Shown here: positions 38,694 through 47,225 of the stretch, piece by piece
How positions within the stretch are numbered: the first letter of the stretch is position 1
Layout: every line of letters begins with the position of its first letter
Assembly (NCBI GenBank): GCA_038212095.1
Contig: JBBQUW010000004.1
Coordinates: 62,001-126,000, forward strand
Length of the DNA: 64,000 bases
Origin: JAICYJ01 sp038212095
GTDB lineage: Bacteria > Actinomycetota > Thermoleophilia > Gaiellales > JAICJC01
Direction: 5' to 3'
Position numbers and translations under genes: made by a program
Notes under the pieces: model-generated
Told to the model about the DNA's origin: nothing
The model's database searches: none
What the model saw: the letters and a program-made list of their open reading frames with translations, nothing else

Positions 38694-40367
38694 TCACACT
38701 CGGCCGAGCCCGGCCCGCAGCCCGGTGAGGCGGGCGCTGACGACGGCGTCGGCCGCCGCGCGGCTGGAGGCGTGGCCGGTCACGGCGGCGATGAACTCAT
38801 CGCGATCCAACGCGAGAAGCTGCGCGTCGCGCGTCACGGTGATGCCGGCCGTTCGTGGAACGTCCCGGACGAGCGCGATCTCGCCGAAGTAGTCGCCATC
38901 GTGGAGCGTGGCGATCGTCTCTCCGTCCGCGCTCACCTCGACCTCCCCCTCGGCGATCAGGTAGAAGCGATCGCCGCTGTCCCCGGCGCGAAACACGGTC
39001 TCCCCGGCCGCGACCGCCAGCGGCGTGAACTGTCCGCTCAGCCGCTCCAGCGTCGCCTCGGGCAGCGGCCGCATGAACGGCACCTGCCGCACCAGAGCCA
39101 GCCGCGCTGGATCGACTGCGCCGCGATCGATACGGGCCAGCATCGGCCAGGCGACCGCCGTCAGCAGGGGCAGGAACACGCCCACCACGATCAGCGCCGA
39201 ACGCAGGCCGACCAGATGGATCAGCAGCGGCGCCGTCACCGCTCCCAGCCCGATGGTGGCCGCGAACACGCTCTCGAGCACGCCGAACACCCGCCCCAGC
39301 ACCTCGTCCGGCACCACCCGCTGCAGCAGCGTGAGGCCGGCCACGTCCACCAGCGTGTTGCCGACGCCGACCACGATCAGCATCGCGATCGCGACCGCCG
39401 TGTTGGCCCACAGGCCGATCACGGCGATCGGCAGTCCCCAGCAGACGAGGCCGATCGCGAAGTCGGACGCGAGCTTGCCACGGCCGACGAGAGCGAATGC
39501 GACCAGGCTGCCGGCCACGCCGCCCACCCCGACCGAAGCGTTGAGCGTGCCGACGCCGGCGTTGCCCAGCGACAACAGGTTGAGCGCCATCACCACGATC
39601 AGCACCGAGATCGCGCCGGACACGATCGTCTGGGCGCCGAACAAGCCGATGATCAGCCGCAGGCGACGATCCGAGCCGACCAGCCGGAAACCGGCCAGCG
39701 CCTCGTTGGCAAGGCCGGCCGGGCGCTCCCCGCCATCGTCGCCATCCGCCTGCGGGTTGTCGTCAGGGGCACGGATGGCGGCCACCAGCAGCAGCGACCA
39801 GACGAAGGTGACGGCATCGAGAGCGAACACCGTGGCCGTCCCGGCTGCGACCAGCAGCAGTCCGCCGATCGCTGGGCCGGCGAACGTCCCCACGCTGTCG
39901 ATCGTGCTCGTGACGACGTTCGCCGCGGTCATCTCGCCCGGCGTGCTGGTCAGCGACGGGATCAACGCGGTCTGAGCGGGAGGGAAAGCGGTGGAGACGA
40001 TCGCGGTCAGCACAGCCAGCAGGTAGACGACGACCGCGGGGCCGCCCATCGCGGCTGCCAGCGCCGCGCCACCGACGGTGAGGGCGCGCAGTCCGTCGGC
40101 GGACATCATCACGCGGCGGCGTGGATAGCGGTCCGCCAGCACGGCGATCAACGGGGCGGACGCAGCGGCCAGCAGCCACCGCACCATCGAGACGAGCCCG
40201 ACCGCGGCCGCTCCGCCCTGGTGGTAGGCGTAGACGGCCAGAGCGACGGCGAACGCCCAGTCGCCGACCACCGAACCGGCCAGCGCCAGCTCAAGCCTGC
40301 GCAGCGCCGGGTTGGCGAACGCCTCACGAAATGCGCGCGTCGATTCGGACACTCGGGATCCCAGCAT
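38694..40367 (-). CDS. MFS transporter fused to a cyclic-nucleotide-binding domain
   Basis: A 557-residue protein. Residues 1-400 form a 12-helix MFS carrier (GLVSMVRWLLAAASAPLIAV, LADRYPRRRVMM). Residues 420-540 form a cNMP-binding beta-barrel: FTPLAVAAGETVFRAGDSGD, FYLIAEGEVEVSADGETIA and the phosphate cassette FGEIALVRDVPRTAGITV, with Glu and Arg positions as in cAMP-binding domains. The fusion implies transport gated by a cyclic nucleotide. The ligand (cAMP or cGMP) and cargo are unknown. ATG 40367. Confidence 0.85.
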   Translation of the reverse strand: MLGSRVSESTRAFREAFANPALRRLELALAGSVVGDWAFAVALAVYAYHQGGAAAVGLVSMVRWLLAAASAPLIAVLADRYPRRRVMMSADGLRALTVGGAALAAAMGGPAVVVYLLAVLTAIVSTAFPPAQTALIPSLTSTPGEMTAANVVTSTIDSVGTFAGPAIGGLLLVAAGTATVFALDAVTFVWSLLLVAAIRAPDDNPQADGDDGGERPAGLANEALAGFRLVGSDRRLRLIIGLFGAQTIVSGAISVLIVVMALNLLSLGNAGVGTLNASVGVGGVAGSLVAFALVGRGKLASDFAIGLVCWGLPIAVIGLWANTAVAIAMLIVVGVGNTLVDVAGLTLLQRVVPDEVLGRVFGVLESVFAATIGLGAVTAPLLIHLVGLRSALIVVGVFLPLLTAVAWPMLARIDRGAVDPARLALVRQVPFMRPLPEATLERLSGQFTPLAVAAGETVFRAGDSGDRFYLIAEGEVEVSADGETIATLHDGDYFGEIALVRDVPRTAGITVTRDAQLLALDRDEFIAAVTGHASSRAAADAVVSARLTGLRAGLGRV

Positions 40368-40476
40368 CGGCGCAGGATTTCACACCGCTTGCATTTTCGA
40401 GCGGGAGTGGGAAGATTTCTCTGCCCGCCGGCGTCATGGTGTTTGATAATCGGCGGAACCCGACTGGAGGAAGACG

Positions 40477-40689
40477 ATGGAGTCCCAGGATCTCGAGCGG
40501 CACAAGCAGCACAGCGACGAAGAGCCGGATGTCGAGGCGCATCGCCACAAGGCCCGCCATACCCGGCTGACCGAGGACGGCGACGATTCCAGCGAGCCCG
40601 ACGTCGAGGCGCACCGGTTCGTCCAGCGTCACCAGAGCCACGACGATCTCGGTGGCCCCGAGGCCAACCGCCTTGGTGGCCGCGGCTGA
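40477..40689 (+). CDS. hydrophilic 70-aa protein with internal repeat
   Basis: GGAGG lies 8 bases before ATG 40477. The protein is very polar and His/Asp/Glu-rich, and contains EPDVEAHR twice (about 16-23 and 40-47). No Cys, no hydrophobic core, likely disordered. It could bind metal or act as a stress hydrophilin, but nothing proves that. A strong stem-loop follows the stop. Confidence 0.6.
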   Translation: MESQDLERHKQHSDEEPDVEAHRHKARHTRLTEDGDDSSEPDVEAHRFVQRHQSHDDLGGPEANRLGGRG

Positions 40690-40718
40690 TCCAGCCGGGT
40701 AGCTGTTCCGCCAGAACG

Positions 40719-40747
40719 CGAGGGGCGCCGGTCACCGGCGCCCCTCG
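40719..40747. terminator. perfect hairpin terminator
   Basis: CGAGGGGCGCCGGT pairs with ACCGGCGCCCCTCG, a 14-bp stem with a 1-base centre. It ends the 70-aa gene on the plus strand and the GAF gene (stop at 40768) on the minus strand. Confidence 0.7.
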
Positions 40748-40767
40748 GTCGTTCCGGCGGCCGATCG

Positions 40768-41427
40768 TCAATCGTCCCGGTCGGCCGCCAGCGCGAGCAC
40801 ATCGCCCAGCGCGTCCAGCAGGCGCTGAGCGGCGGCGGCCGGTTCTCCCTCGAGCTCGTCCAGCCGCTCGGCGATCCGCGCCACGGACGCGAGGCGGGGA
40901 TCGGAGCCGTCCAGCGCCGCCCGCGCCCGCCGCGACCTGGCCATCAGGTCGAGCGCGATCGCGGCCTGGTTCGCGAACAGGCCCAGCAGATCCATCTCGG
41001 CCAGCGTGAAGCCCGCCCTGGCCGGCCGGTCGAGCACCTCGAGCACGCCCAGCGACCGCTCCTCGTGCAGCAGTGGAACGGCCATGATCCCCTTCGGCAC
41101 GTATCCCGTGTCGGCAGCGACGTCGGCGGCAAAGCGGGGATCGCTTGTCACGTCCTCGATCACCAGCGGCTGCCGTGTCACCAGCACCCAACCGGCGATG
41201 CCGGTGCTGGACGGGAACCGTCGGCCCAGCAGCGCGTCGCCGCCCGAGCCGGCGACGGCCTCGAACACCAGCTCGTCCGTCCCCTCGTCGTACAGGAAGA
41301 TCGACGCAGCTTTGGCGCCGAAGATCGCCCGTGCCGTCTCGGCAACCGAGCTCAGCAGCTGCCGGTGGGCCGGCTCCGAGGCCAGCACGCCGGCCGAGAC
41401 CGCTGCCGCCAGCTGATCGTCGCTCAT
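40768..41427 (-). CDS. GAF-domain protein in sigma/subtilase operon
   Basis: A 219-residue cytosolic protein with a single GAF domain (about 25-165): IFGAKAASIFLYDEGTDELV, GIAGWVLVTRQPLVIEDVTS and GIMAVPLLHEERSLGVLEVL. A helical C-terminus follows. GAF domains bind small ligands or sense redox/cyclic nucleotides. The ATG overlaps the subtilase stop by 4 bases. It is the last gene of the ECF operon and has no enzymatic output domain of its own. Confidence 0.85.
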   Translation of the reverse strand: MSDDQLAAAVSAGVLASEPAHRQLLSSVAETARAIFGAKAASIFLYDEGTDELVFEAVAGSGGDALLGRRFPSSTGIAGWVLVTRQPLVIEDVTSDPRFAADVAADTGYVPKGIMAVPLLHEERSLGVLEVLDRPARAGFTLAEMDLLGLFANQAAIALDLMARSRRARAALDGSDPRLASVARIAERLDELEGEPAAAAQRLLDALGDVLALAADRDD

Positions 41428-42251
41428 CGCTCCTCCTCCTGGACGTTGGACGCAACCGCGTGCAGCACGCTCTTCAGCTGGAACGGGGTCAGCTGCGGGT
41501 GCTTGCTGAGGATACGCGCGCAGATGCCGGTCATGTGCGGCGTGGCGAAGCTGTTGCCGCTGCAGCGAAGAGTGCCGCCGCCCAGCCAGGGTACGTCCAC
41601 CTCCAGCCCGGGCGCGAAGAACTCGACCGGCGGGGTGGGGTTGTAGTAGAAGATCTCGGGGCCGCTGCGGTCGTGGCTGCCCACCGAGAGCACCGACGAG
41701 AACCGCCACGGGAAGCTCTCGACCGGCATGTTATGGGCCGAGGCGACGATCATCGTGCCGCCGAAGTAGGCCTCGTCGGCCAGCTCGTGGAGGAACTCCG
41801 AGAACTTGCGCTTGGTGGTGCTGAGGCTCATGTTGATGACCTCGAAGCCCTGCTCCACCGCCCACTCCAGCCCGGCCATCAGCACGGGGCCGCTGCCGGT
41901 GTAGCCGGCGCCCAGCACGCGCACGCTGACGATCTCGCACTCGGGGGCCAGCGATCGCACGATGCCGGCACAGGCGGTGCCGTGCCCGCACAGGTCGCCC
42001 TGGTCGTCCTCCAGCACCTCGTCCTGCTCGGGGTCACCGATCGCGACCGAGCGCTGCACCGCACCCACCAGCGGGTGGTCGAGCTGGACGCCGCTGTCGA
42101 CGATCGCCACCCGCACGCCGCGGCCCGTTGCGCCGCCCCATGCCCACTCGCGCGTGATCCGCGACGGCCAAGCAGGCTGCGACACCACGCCGGCCTGATC
42201 GGCGGGGAGACTCCAGGCGGGCAGCTCGTCTCGCTCGTCGGCCTCGCTCAC
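41424..42251 (-). CDS. cytosolic subtilisin-like (S8) serine protease
   Basis: A 275-residue peptidase. The catalytic triad is Asp52 (AIVDSGVQ), His90 (GHGTACAGI) and Ser234 (GNSFATPHM), with the oxyanion Asn174 (ASAHN). No signal peptide or propeptide precedes the catalytic core, so it stays in the cytoplasm. It lacks an extra substrate domain. Overlaps both neighbours by 4 bases. Within an ECF sigma operon it may cut a regulator, or act as a signal-triggered effector. Confidence 0.88.
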   Translation of the reverse strand: MSEADERDELPAWSLPADQAGVVSQPAWPSRITREWAWGGATGRGVRVAIVDSGVQLDHPLVGAVQRSVAIGDPEQDEVLEDDQGDLCGHGTACAGIVRSLAPECEIVSVRVLGAGYTGSGPVLMAGLEWAVEQGFEVINMSLSTTKRKFSEFLHELADEAYFGGTMIVASAHNMPVESFPWRFSSVLSVGSHDRSGPEIFYYNPTPPVEFFAPGLEVDVPWLGGGTLRCSGNSFATPHMTGICARILSKHPQLTPFQLKSVLHAVASNVQEEER

Positions 42252-42499
42252 AGGCGATCGCGGAGCACGGCGACGAGCGTCGGGTCAGGCTGCAGACCGG
42301 CGCGCTGCAGCGCGCCCTCGAGGTCGGCCAGCACCTCCCGCCGGAGCTCTGCGTCCATACCCGCGAGTGCTGCGATCTGCTCGATCGCACGCCGAGTGGC
42401 GGGCAGCCCTGCGGCCGCCTGTATCCACGCCTCCGGCGCTGGGCGTAGCACCCGCAGCAGCTCTCCGATGTGCTCTTCGTCGTACATCTCATCCATCAT
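42248..42499 (-). CDS. 83-aa helical protein between sigma factor and protease
   Basis: An 83-residue protein (EHIGELLRVLRPAPEAWIQA, IEQIAALAGMDAELRREVL) predicted fully helical and acidic, without a membrane segment. Overlaps the sigma gene and the protease gene by 4 bases each. The position next to an ECF sigma gene suggests a soluble anti-sigma or adaptor, but no zinc-binding HxxxCxxC motif is present. Unknown family. Confidence 0.7.
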   Translation of the reverse strand: MMDEMYDEEHIGELLRVLRPAPEAWIQAAAGLPATRRAIEQIAALAGMDAELRREVLADLEGALQRAGLQPDPTLVAVLRDRL

Positions 42500-43050
42500 G
42501 ACGGGCGGGAGGGCGGTTCTCTTCCCTCGAGTTGGGCACGGAGCTTTCCCAGGCAGCGGGAGATGCGGCTGGCGATCGTTCCGGCCGGTAGCGACAGCGC
42601 AGCGCCGATCACCGCGTAGCTCTCATCGCGGCAGAAGAAACGGTCGAGGATCTCGCGGCAGGCGTCCGGCATCGCCTCCAACGCCTCGCGCACCGAGAGC
42701 GCCTCGTCCAGCCGCTCCAGCGTCTCGTCCCGCTCGCGGTCGGCGACGTCTGGATCGGGCAGCTCACGACCGCCGCTCCGGATCCTGTCGATGCAGGTGC
42801 GACGCGTCAGCTGGGCGATCCAGGGCCGTAGCGCGTCGTCGCTGCGCAGGTCGCCGAGCCGCTCGTAGGTGCGGGCGAACACATCCTGGAAGACGTCCTC
42901 GGCGTCCTCGCGGGACATCCGGAAACCCTGCTGCGCGATCGCCAGCACGTAGCGCGAGAAACGGCGCACCAGCTCCTCCCACGCTTCGTCATCGCCAACC
43001 CGGCAGCGTGCCACCAGGCCGGCGTCCGTGGTCGAAGAAAGCGCGGACAT
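42496..43050 (-). CDS. ECF sigma factor, first gene of protease operon
   Basis: A 184-residue sigma factor. Region 2 is DEAWEELVRRFSRYVLAIAQ, DAEDVFQDVFARTYERLGDL and RPWIAQLTRRTCIDRIRSGG; region 4 is MPDACREILDRFFCRDESYA and LPAGTIASRISRCLGKLRAQ. It heads a four-gene operon (sigma, 83-aa, subtilase, GAF) with 4-base overlaps throughout. It likely drives its own operon and other targets. No membrane anti-sigma gene is nearby. Confidence 0.88.
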   Translation of the reverse strand: MSALSSTTDAGLVARCRVGDDEAWEELVRRFSRYVLAIAQQGFRMSREDAEDVFQDVFARTYERLGDLRSDDALRPWIAQLTRRTCIDRIRSGGRELPDPDVADRERDETLERLDEALSVREALEAMPDACREILDRFFCRDESYAVIGAALSLPAGTIASRISRCLGKLRAQLEGREPPSRPS

Positions 43051-43068
43051 AGTGACATGTAACCCGAA

Positions 43069-43605
43069 CTACCGCTCGTTGGCAAGCATCGCGGCCGCCT
43101 GGTGCGCGCGCTGAGCCTGCTGCTCGGCCTCTCTCACCCGCCCGTCATCGGCCCGGATCACCAGGTTGATGCGCACCAGGTGGGCGCCGGCACGGGCCGC
43201 GGCCTCGGCCATGATCGCCGCCACCGTGACGTCTGCGTGGTGAGCCTGATCGCAGTGATGCGCCGCGTCCGCCGCCAGCTCGGCCACGTCGGCCGCCGTC
43301 CGCGAGAGCTCGAGCGCCGCATCGGCCGCCGGCGGCAGCGCGTGAGCGATCCGGTCGGCATCGTGCGAATCGAGTGCCGCCATGGCCGTCTCGTACGTCG
43401 ACTCGATCGCCTGCGCGATGGCCTCCAGGCGGGCTGTCAGCGCCGCCGCCTGCGCGATCGCGCCACCCGCCTGGGGCCAGACGTCGCGCGAGCGGCGCGC
43501 CGCCTTGGTCACCAGCGCCGCCGCCAGTCGTGCGGTGGCCGCGGCCGCCGACCCGGCAGCCGGAGTTCGCTGATCGGATGCCATTCGGGTCAGCAGCTGC
43601 TGCAT
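43069..43605 (-). CDS. FTCD_C-like (cyclodeaminase fold) protein
   Basis: A 178-residue all-alpha protein whose opening TPAAGSAAAATARLAAALV resembles the 'TPGGGS.AA..GALAAAL' start of the formiminotransferase-cyclodeaminase C-domain. The rest is Ala-rich helical (DAALELSRTAADVAELAADA). In the true enzyme the domain releases ammonia from formimino-tetrahydrofolate; isolated homologues are uncharacterised. Start at 43605 or at ATG 43584. Upstream of, and in the same direction as, the ECF operon but with its own spacing. Confidence 0.55.
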   Translation of the reverse strand: MQQLLTRMASDQRTPAAGSAAAATARLAAALVTKAARRSRDVWPQAGGAIAQAAALTARLEAIAQAIESTYETAMAALDSHDADRIAHALPPAADAALELSRTAADVAELAADAAHHCDQAHHADVTVAAIMAEAAARAGAHLVRINLVIRADDGRVREAEQQAQRAHQAAAMLANER

Positions 43606-43696
43606 CAGGCGGCCATTCTACGGCCTGTGCCACGTCGTCTACCGGCGCGGCGACGATGTGAGCGGAGCGGGGTGCTGCCGGGAGTAGCATGAGTCG

Positions 43697-45805
43697 ATGA
43701 GCATTGACGATCTGGCAGCCCCGCGGCCGGCGCTTGGGCCGGAGCAGCGGCTGCTGAACCGCGAGCTCTCGTGGCTCGATTTCAACGCCCGCGTGCTGGC
43801 GCTGGTCGAGGATCCATCCGTCCCCTTGCTCGAGCGGGTGCGGTTCTGCGCAATCGTCTCGTCGGCGCTGGACGAGTTCTTCATGGTGCGCGTGGCCGGC
43901 CTGCTGCGGCAGGCGGGCGCTGGGCTGGGCATGCGCTCTCCCGACGGGCGTACGCCCCAGGCCGCACTGGTCGAGATCCGCCAGCGGGTGACCGAGCTTG
44001 GACAGCTCCAGTCACGCTTATGGCGCGAGCAGCTGGTTCCGCTGCTGGCCGAGCAGGAGATCTTGGTGGGCGGCACTGAGGCCCTCAGCGACGATGAGCT
44101 GACCGAGCTGACCGGCCGCTTCGACCGCGAGGTGTACCCCGTGCTGACGCCGCTTGCGGTCGGGCCGGGTCAGCCGTTCCCCTACATCTCGGGCCTCTCG
44201 CTCAGCCTGGGGGTGTTCGTGCGTGAGCCGGACGGCAGCGAGGAGCGGTTCGCCCGGGTCAAGGTGCCCGAGGTGCTGCCGCGGTTCCTCTCAATCGGGC
44301 GGCGCGGCGCGCTGCTGCCACTCGAGGACGCGATCGCCCACTTCCTCTCCTGGCTGTTCCCGGGCATGGAAGTGGTCGAGCACGTCGCCTTCCGGGTCAC
44401 CCGTGACGCGGACTTCGAGGTCTCCGACGAGGCCGACGACCTGCTCGAGGCGGTTGAGCTGGAGCTGCGCCGTCGCCGCTTTGGCGACGTCGTGCGGCTG
44501 GAGGTGGCAAGCGGGGCCAGCGAGGCGATGATCGACCAGCTCAAGGACGGCCTGGGGGTGACGGAGGATCAGGTGTATGCCGTGCATGGCATGCTCGACC
44601 TGGCCGATCTCTCCCGGATCGCCGATCTCGAGCGACCGGAGCTGCGCTACGAGCCGTGGCTGCCGGTCACGCGCTCGCGGCTGGCGCCGGCCGCCGGCCG
44701 GCGCGACCTGTTCGCCGAGGTGCGTCGCTCCGATCTGCTGGTGCAGCTGCCCTACGACTCGTTCGCGACCTCGGTGGAGTCGTTCGTGCGCGCCGCGGCC
44801 AAGGATCGCGACGTGGTCGGCGTCAAGACGACGGTCTACCGCACCAGCGACGACTCGGCGCTGCTACCGGCGCTGATCGACGCCGCCGAGGACGGCAAGC
44901 AGACCGTCTGCCTGGTCGAGCTGAAGGCGCGCTTCGACGAGCGCCGCAACATCGAGTGGTCTCGGGCGATGGAGCAGGCGGGCGTGCACGTTGTCTACGG
45001 GTTCGCCAACCTCAAGATCCACGCCAAGATGACGCTGATCGTGCGCCGCGACGGTGATGCGCTGCACCGCTACGCCCACGTCGGCACCGGCAACTACAAC
45101 GCGGTCACCGCCCGGCTGTACGAGGACTTCGGCCTGTTCACCGATGACGAGGCGATCACTGCCGATCTCGCCGACCTGTTCAACCACCTGACCGGATTCG
45201 GCCGACCGCAGCGGTTCCGCAAGATCCTCGCCGCGCCGTTCAACCTGCGCAGCGGCCTGACGGAACGGATCCGGGCGGTGGCGCGGTCGGCTGCCGACGG
45301 CGAGCGGGCGCGGATCCGGATCAAGGTGAACGCGCTGACCGACGAGGCGATGATCGACGAGCTGTACCGGGCATCGCAGGCCGGCGCCGAGATTCAGGTG
45401 TTCGCCCGCGGCATCTGCATGCTGCGACCGGGCGTGCCGGGGCTGTCGGAGGGGATCCTGGTGCGCAGCGTGGTGGGGCGGTTCCTGGAGCACAGCCGGC
45501 TGTTCGCCTTCGAGGCGGGAGACGAAGAGACGTACCTGCTGGGGAGCGCCGACCTGATGCCGCGCAACCTCGACCACCGCATCGAGGTGGTCGCGCCGGT
45601 CGAGGATCCGCGTGCCCGGGAGGAGCTGTCGGCGGCGCTGGACGCGCTGCTGGCCGACAACGTGCAGTCCTGGGAGCTTGCCGCGGACGGCTCGTGGCGG
45701 CGGCTGGCGCCGCTGCCGGGAGAGCGCGAGCGTGGCGCCCACACCACGCTGATGCGACGCGCCCGGCTGCGGGTGCGGCGGCGGGGCGGCCCGCGCGGAT
45801 CCTAG
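43697..45805 (+). CDS. ppk: polyphosphate kinase 1
   Basis: A 702-residue kinase that polymerises the terminal phosphate of ATP into polyphosphate and back. Landmarks: NRELSWLDFNARVL at the N-terminus, SALDEFFMVRVAGL, the autophosphorylated His region NLKIHAKMTLIVRR, HVGTGNYN and the second His motif FLEHSRLFAFE. Full-length. It heads the polyphosphate cluster with ppx, a SixA-type phosphatase and a CYTH-CHAD protein. Confidence 0.95.
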   Translation: MSIDDLAAPRPALGPEQRLLNRELSWLDFNARVLALVEDPSVPLLERVRFCAIVSSALDEFFMVRVAGLLRQAGAGLGMRSPDGRTPQAALVEIRQRVTELGQLQSRLWREQLVPLLAEQEILVGGTEALSDDELTELTGRFDREVYPVLTPLAVGPGQPFPYISGLSLSLGVFVREPDGSEERFARVKVPEVLPRFLSIGRRGALLPLEDAIAHFLSWLFPGMEVVEHVAFRVTRDADFEVSDEADDLLEAVELELRRRRFGDVVRLEVASGASEAMIDQLKDGLGVTEDQVYAVHGMLDLADLSRIADLERPELRYEPWLPVTRSRLAPAAGRRDLFAEVRRSDLLVQLPYDSFATSVESFVRAAAKDRDVVGVKTTVYRTSDDSALLPALIDAAEDGKQTVCLVELKARFDERRNIEWSRAMEQAGVHVVYGFANLKIHAKMTLIVRRDGDALHRYAHVGTGNYNAVTARLYEDFGLFTDDEAITADLADLFNHLTGFGRPQRFRKILAAPFNLRSGLTERIRAVARSAADGERARIRIKVNALTDEAMIDELYRASQAGAEIQVFARGICMLRPGVPGLSEGILVRSVVGRFLEHSRLFAFEAGDEETYLLGSADLMPRNLDHRIEVVAPVEDPRAREELSAALDALLADNVQSWELAADGSWRRLAPLPGERERGAHTTLMRRARLRVRRRGGPRGS

Positions 45806-45868
45806 ATCTTCACCGTTCGTTCACCGTCCGGTGGCCCCGGCGTCCGAGCCGGCCGCGACAATGTGGTC

Positions 45869-46753
45869 ATGAAGGTGGGCATCATCGACGTCGGGTCGAA
45901 CACGGTTCGCCTGCTCGCGGCCGAATCCGGCAAGACCGGCGCCGTGCTGGCGCTGCATGAGGAGCGGTGCCAGGTTGGCCTCGGTGATGTGATCGAGCGG
46001 CGCGGCCGGATCCCCGCGGCGAAGGTGGCGGAGACGGCGGAGTGCGCTCGCGGCTACGCAAAGCTGGCGCGGCGGATGGGCTGCGATCGGCTCGAGGTGG
46101 TGGTCACGGCGCCGGGCCGCCAGAGCGCCAACGCGGACGCCCTGCTGAGGGCGCTGCGCGAGGCTGTCGGGGTCGTGCCACGGGTGCTGTCGGCAGAGAG
46201 CGAGGGGAGGCTGGCCTATCTGGGTGCCGTCTCCGCGTCCGATCAGCTGCCCGACATGGTCGCCGTCTGTGATGTCGGCGGCGGATCGACCGAGATCGCG
46301 TTCGGCGCGTCGCAGCTCGAGCCCCAGTGGGTCGACTCGATCGACACCGGCTCATTGCGCCTCACCAGCCGCTTCTTCGACAGCGGTGGCGGCGACCGCG
46401 ACCAGGTGGCGGCTGCCCGAGACGAGGTGCGGCGGCTGCTGGCCGAGGTCGAGGAGCCGCGGCCCGAGGCCGCCCTCGCCACCGGCGGCAGCGCCCGCGC
46501 GCTGCGACGGATGTTCGGCCGCACGCTGGGGCCCGAGCAGCTCGAGCAGGCGATCGAGATGCTGACAGGTCGGCCGCCGGCCAAGGTCGCCCGCAAGCAT
46601 GGCCTCGAGCTGCGCCGCGCGCGCACGCTGCTGGCCGGCGCGGTGATCCTGGCCGAGGTTGGTGCGGTGTTGGGGGTGCCGTTCGAAGTTGCCCGCGGCG
46701 GGATGCGAGAGGGGCTGGCGGCCGAGCTGCTGGCTCAGGTACAGGCCGCCTGA
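45869..46753 (+). CDS. ppx: exopolyphosphatase / GppA-family phosphatase
   Basis: A 294-residue ASKHA-fold enzyme: DVGSNTVRLLAA (phosphate loop 1), DVGGGSTEIAFG (loop 2), and DSIDTGSLRLTSRFF. It lacks the C-terminal HD extension of long Ppx, so it is the short two-domain type common in actinobacteria. It removes phosphate from polyphosphate ends or acts on pppGpp. ATG 45869; the gene follows ppk by 63 bases. Confidence 0.9.
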   Translation: MKVGIIDVGSNTVRLLAAESGKTGAVLALHEERCQVGLGDVIERRGRIPAAKVAETAECARGYAKLARRMGCDRLEVVVTAPGRQSANADALLRALREAVGVVPRVLSAESEGRLAYLGAVSASDQLPDMVAVCDVGGGSTEIAFGASQLEPQWVDSIDTGSLRLTSRFFDSGGGDRDQVAAARDEVRRLLAEVEEPRPEAALATGGSARALRRMFGRTLGPEQLEQAIEMLTGRPPAKVARKHGLELRRARTLLAGAVILAEVGAVLGVPFEVARGGMREGLAAELLAQVQAA

Positions 46754-46769
46754 GCGAGTCGCCAGGGCG

Positions 46770-47225
46770 CTAGGGCACCATGTACCCGCGCGGCTCGAGG
46801 CCGCGAGCCGGGTCGAGCAGCCACACCGACCCCTTCTTGGCGGGGCGTCCGTGGCCGATCAGCTCGCCGATCACGTCGCCATGGCTGCACAGCACGGCCT
46901 CCTGGCCGTCGAGCTCGGCGATCAGCCGACGGGCGGCCGGCGCCGACGATCCTTCCGCCAGCTCGACGCGCAGCTCGGGTTCGAGCCCGGTCGCACGGGC
47001 CAGCGGCGCGACCGTCTCGACGCATCGCAGGAAGGGGCTGGTCAGGATTCGCTGCAGCGGCCGGTCGGCCAGCAGCCCGACCAGCACCTCAGCCTGCTGC
47101 CGGCCCTTCTCGTCCAGCGGACGCTGGCTGTCGTCGGCACCGTGGGATCCGCGCCGGCCGGCCCGGGCGTGTCGCACCAGCAGGATCACATCCAGATCCG
47201 CGCTCGCGCCTCCAGCCGGCGCCAC
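46770..47225 (-). CDS. SixA-type histidine phosphatase
   Basis: A 151-residue phosphohistidine phosphatase: catalytic LVRHARAG (His nucleophile), RPLDEKGRQQAEVL, LTSPFLRCVETV and the distal His in CSHGDVIGEL. It overlaps the CYTH-CHAD gene by 40 bases; a GTG at 47189 would shorten it and remove the overlap. SixA acts on phospho-His in signalling proteins. Its place in a polyphosphate cluster suggests a link to phosphate metabolism. Confidence 0.85.
   Translation of the reverse strand: MAPAGGASADLDVILLVRHARAGRRGSHGADDSQRPLDEKGRQQAEVLVGLLADRPLQRILTSPFLRCVETVAPLARATGLEPELRVELAEGSSAPAARRLIAELDGQEAVLCSHGDVIGELIGHGRPAKKGSVWLLDPARGLEPRGYMVP

Noticed and set aside
38772..41009. 745-codon plus-strand frame
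   Set aside because: Antisense to the MFS-cNMP gene, with composition (Gln/His/Arg/Asp) typical of the complement of a GC-rich gene.
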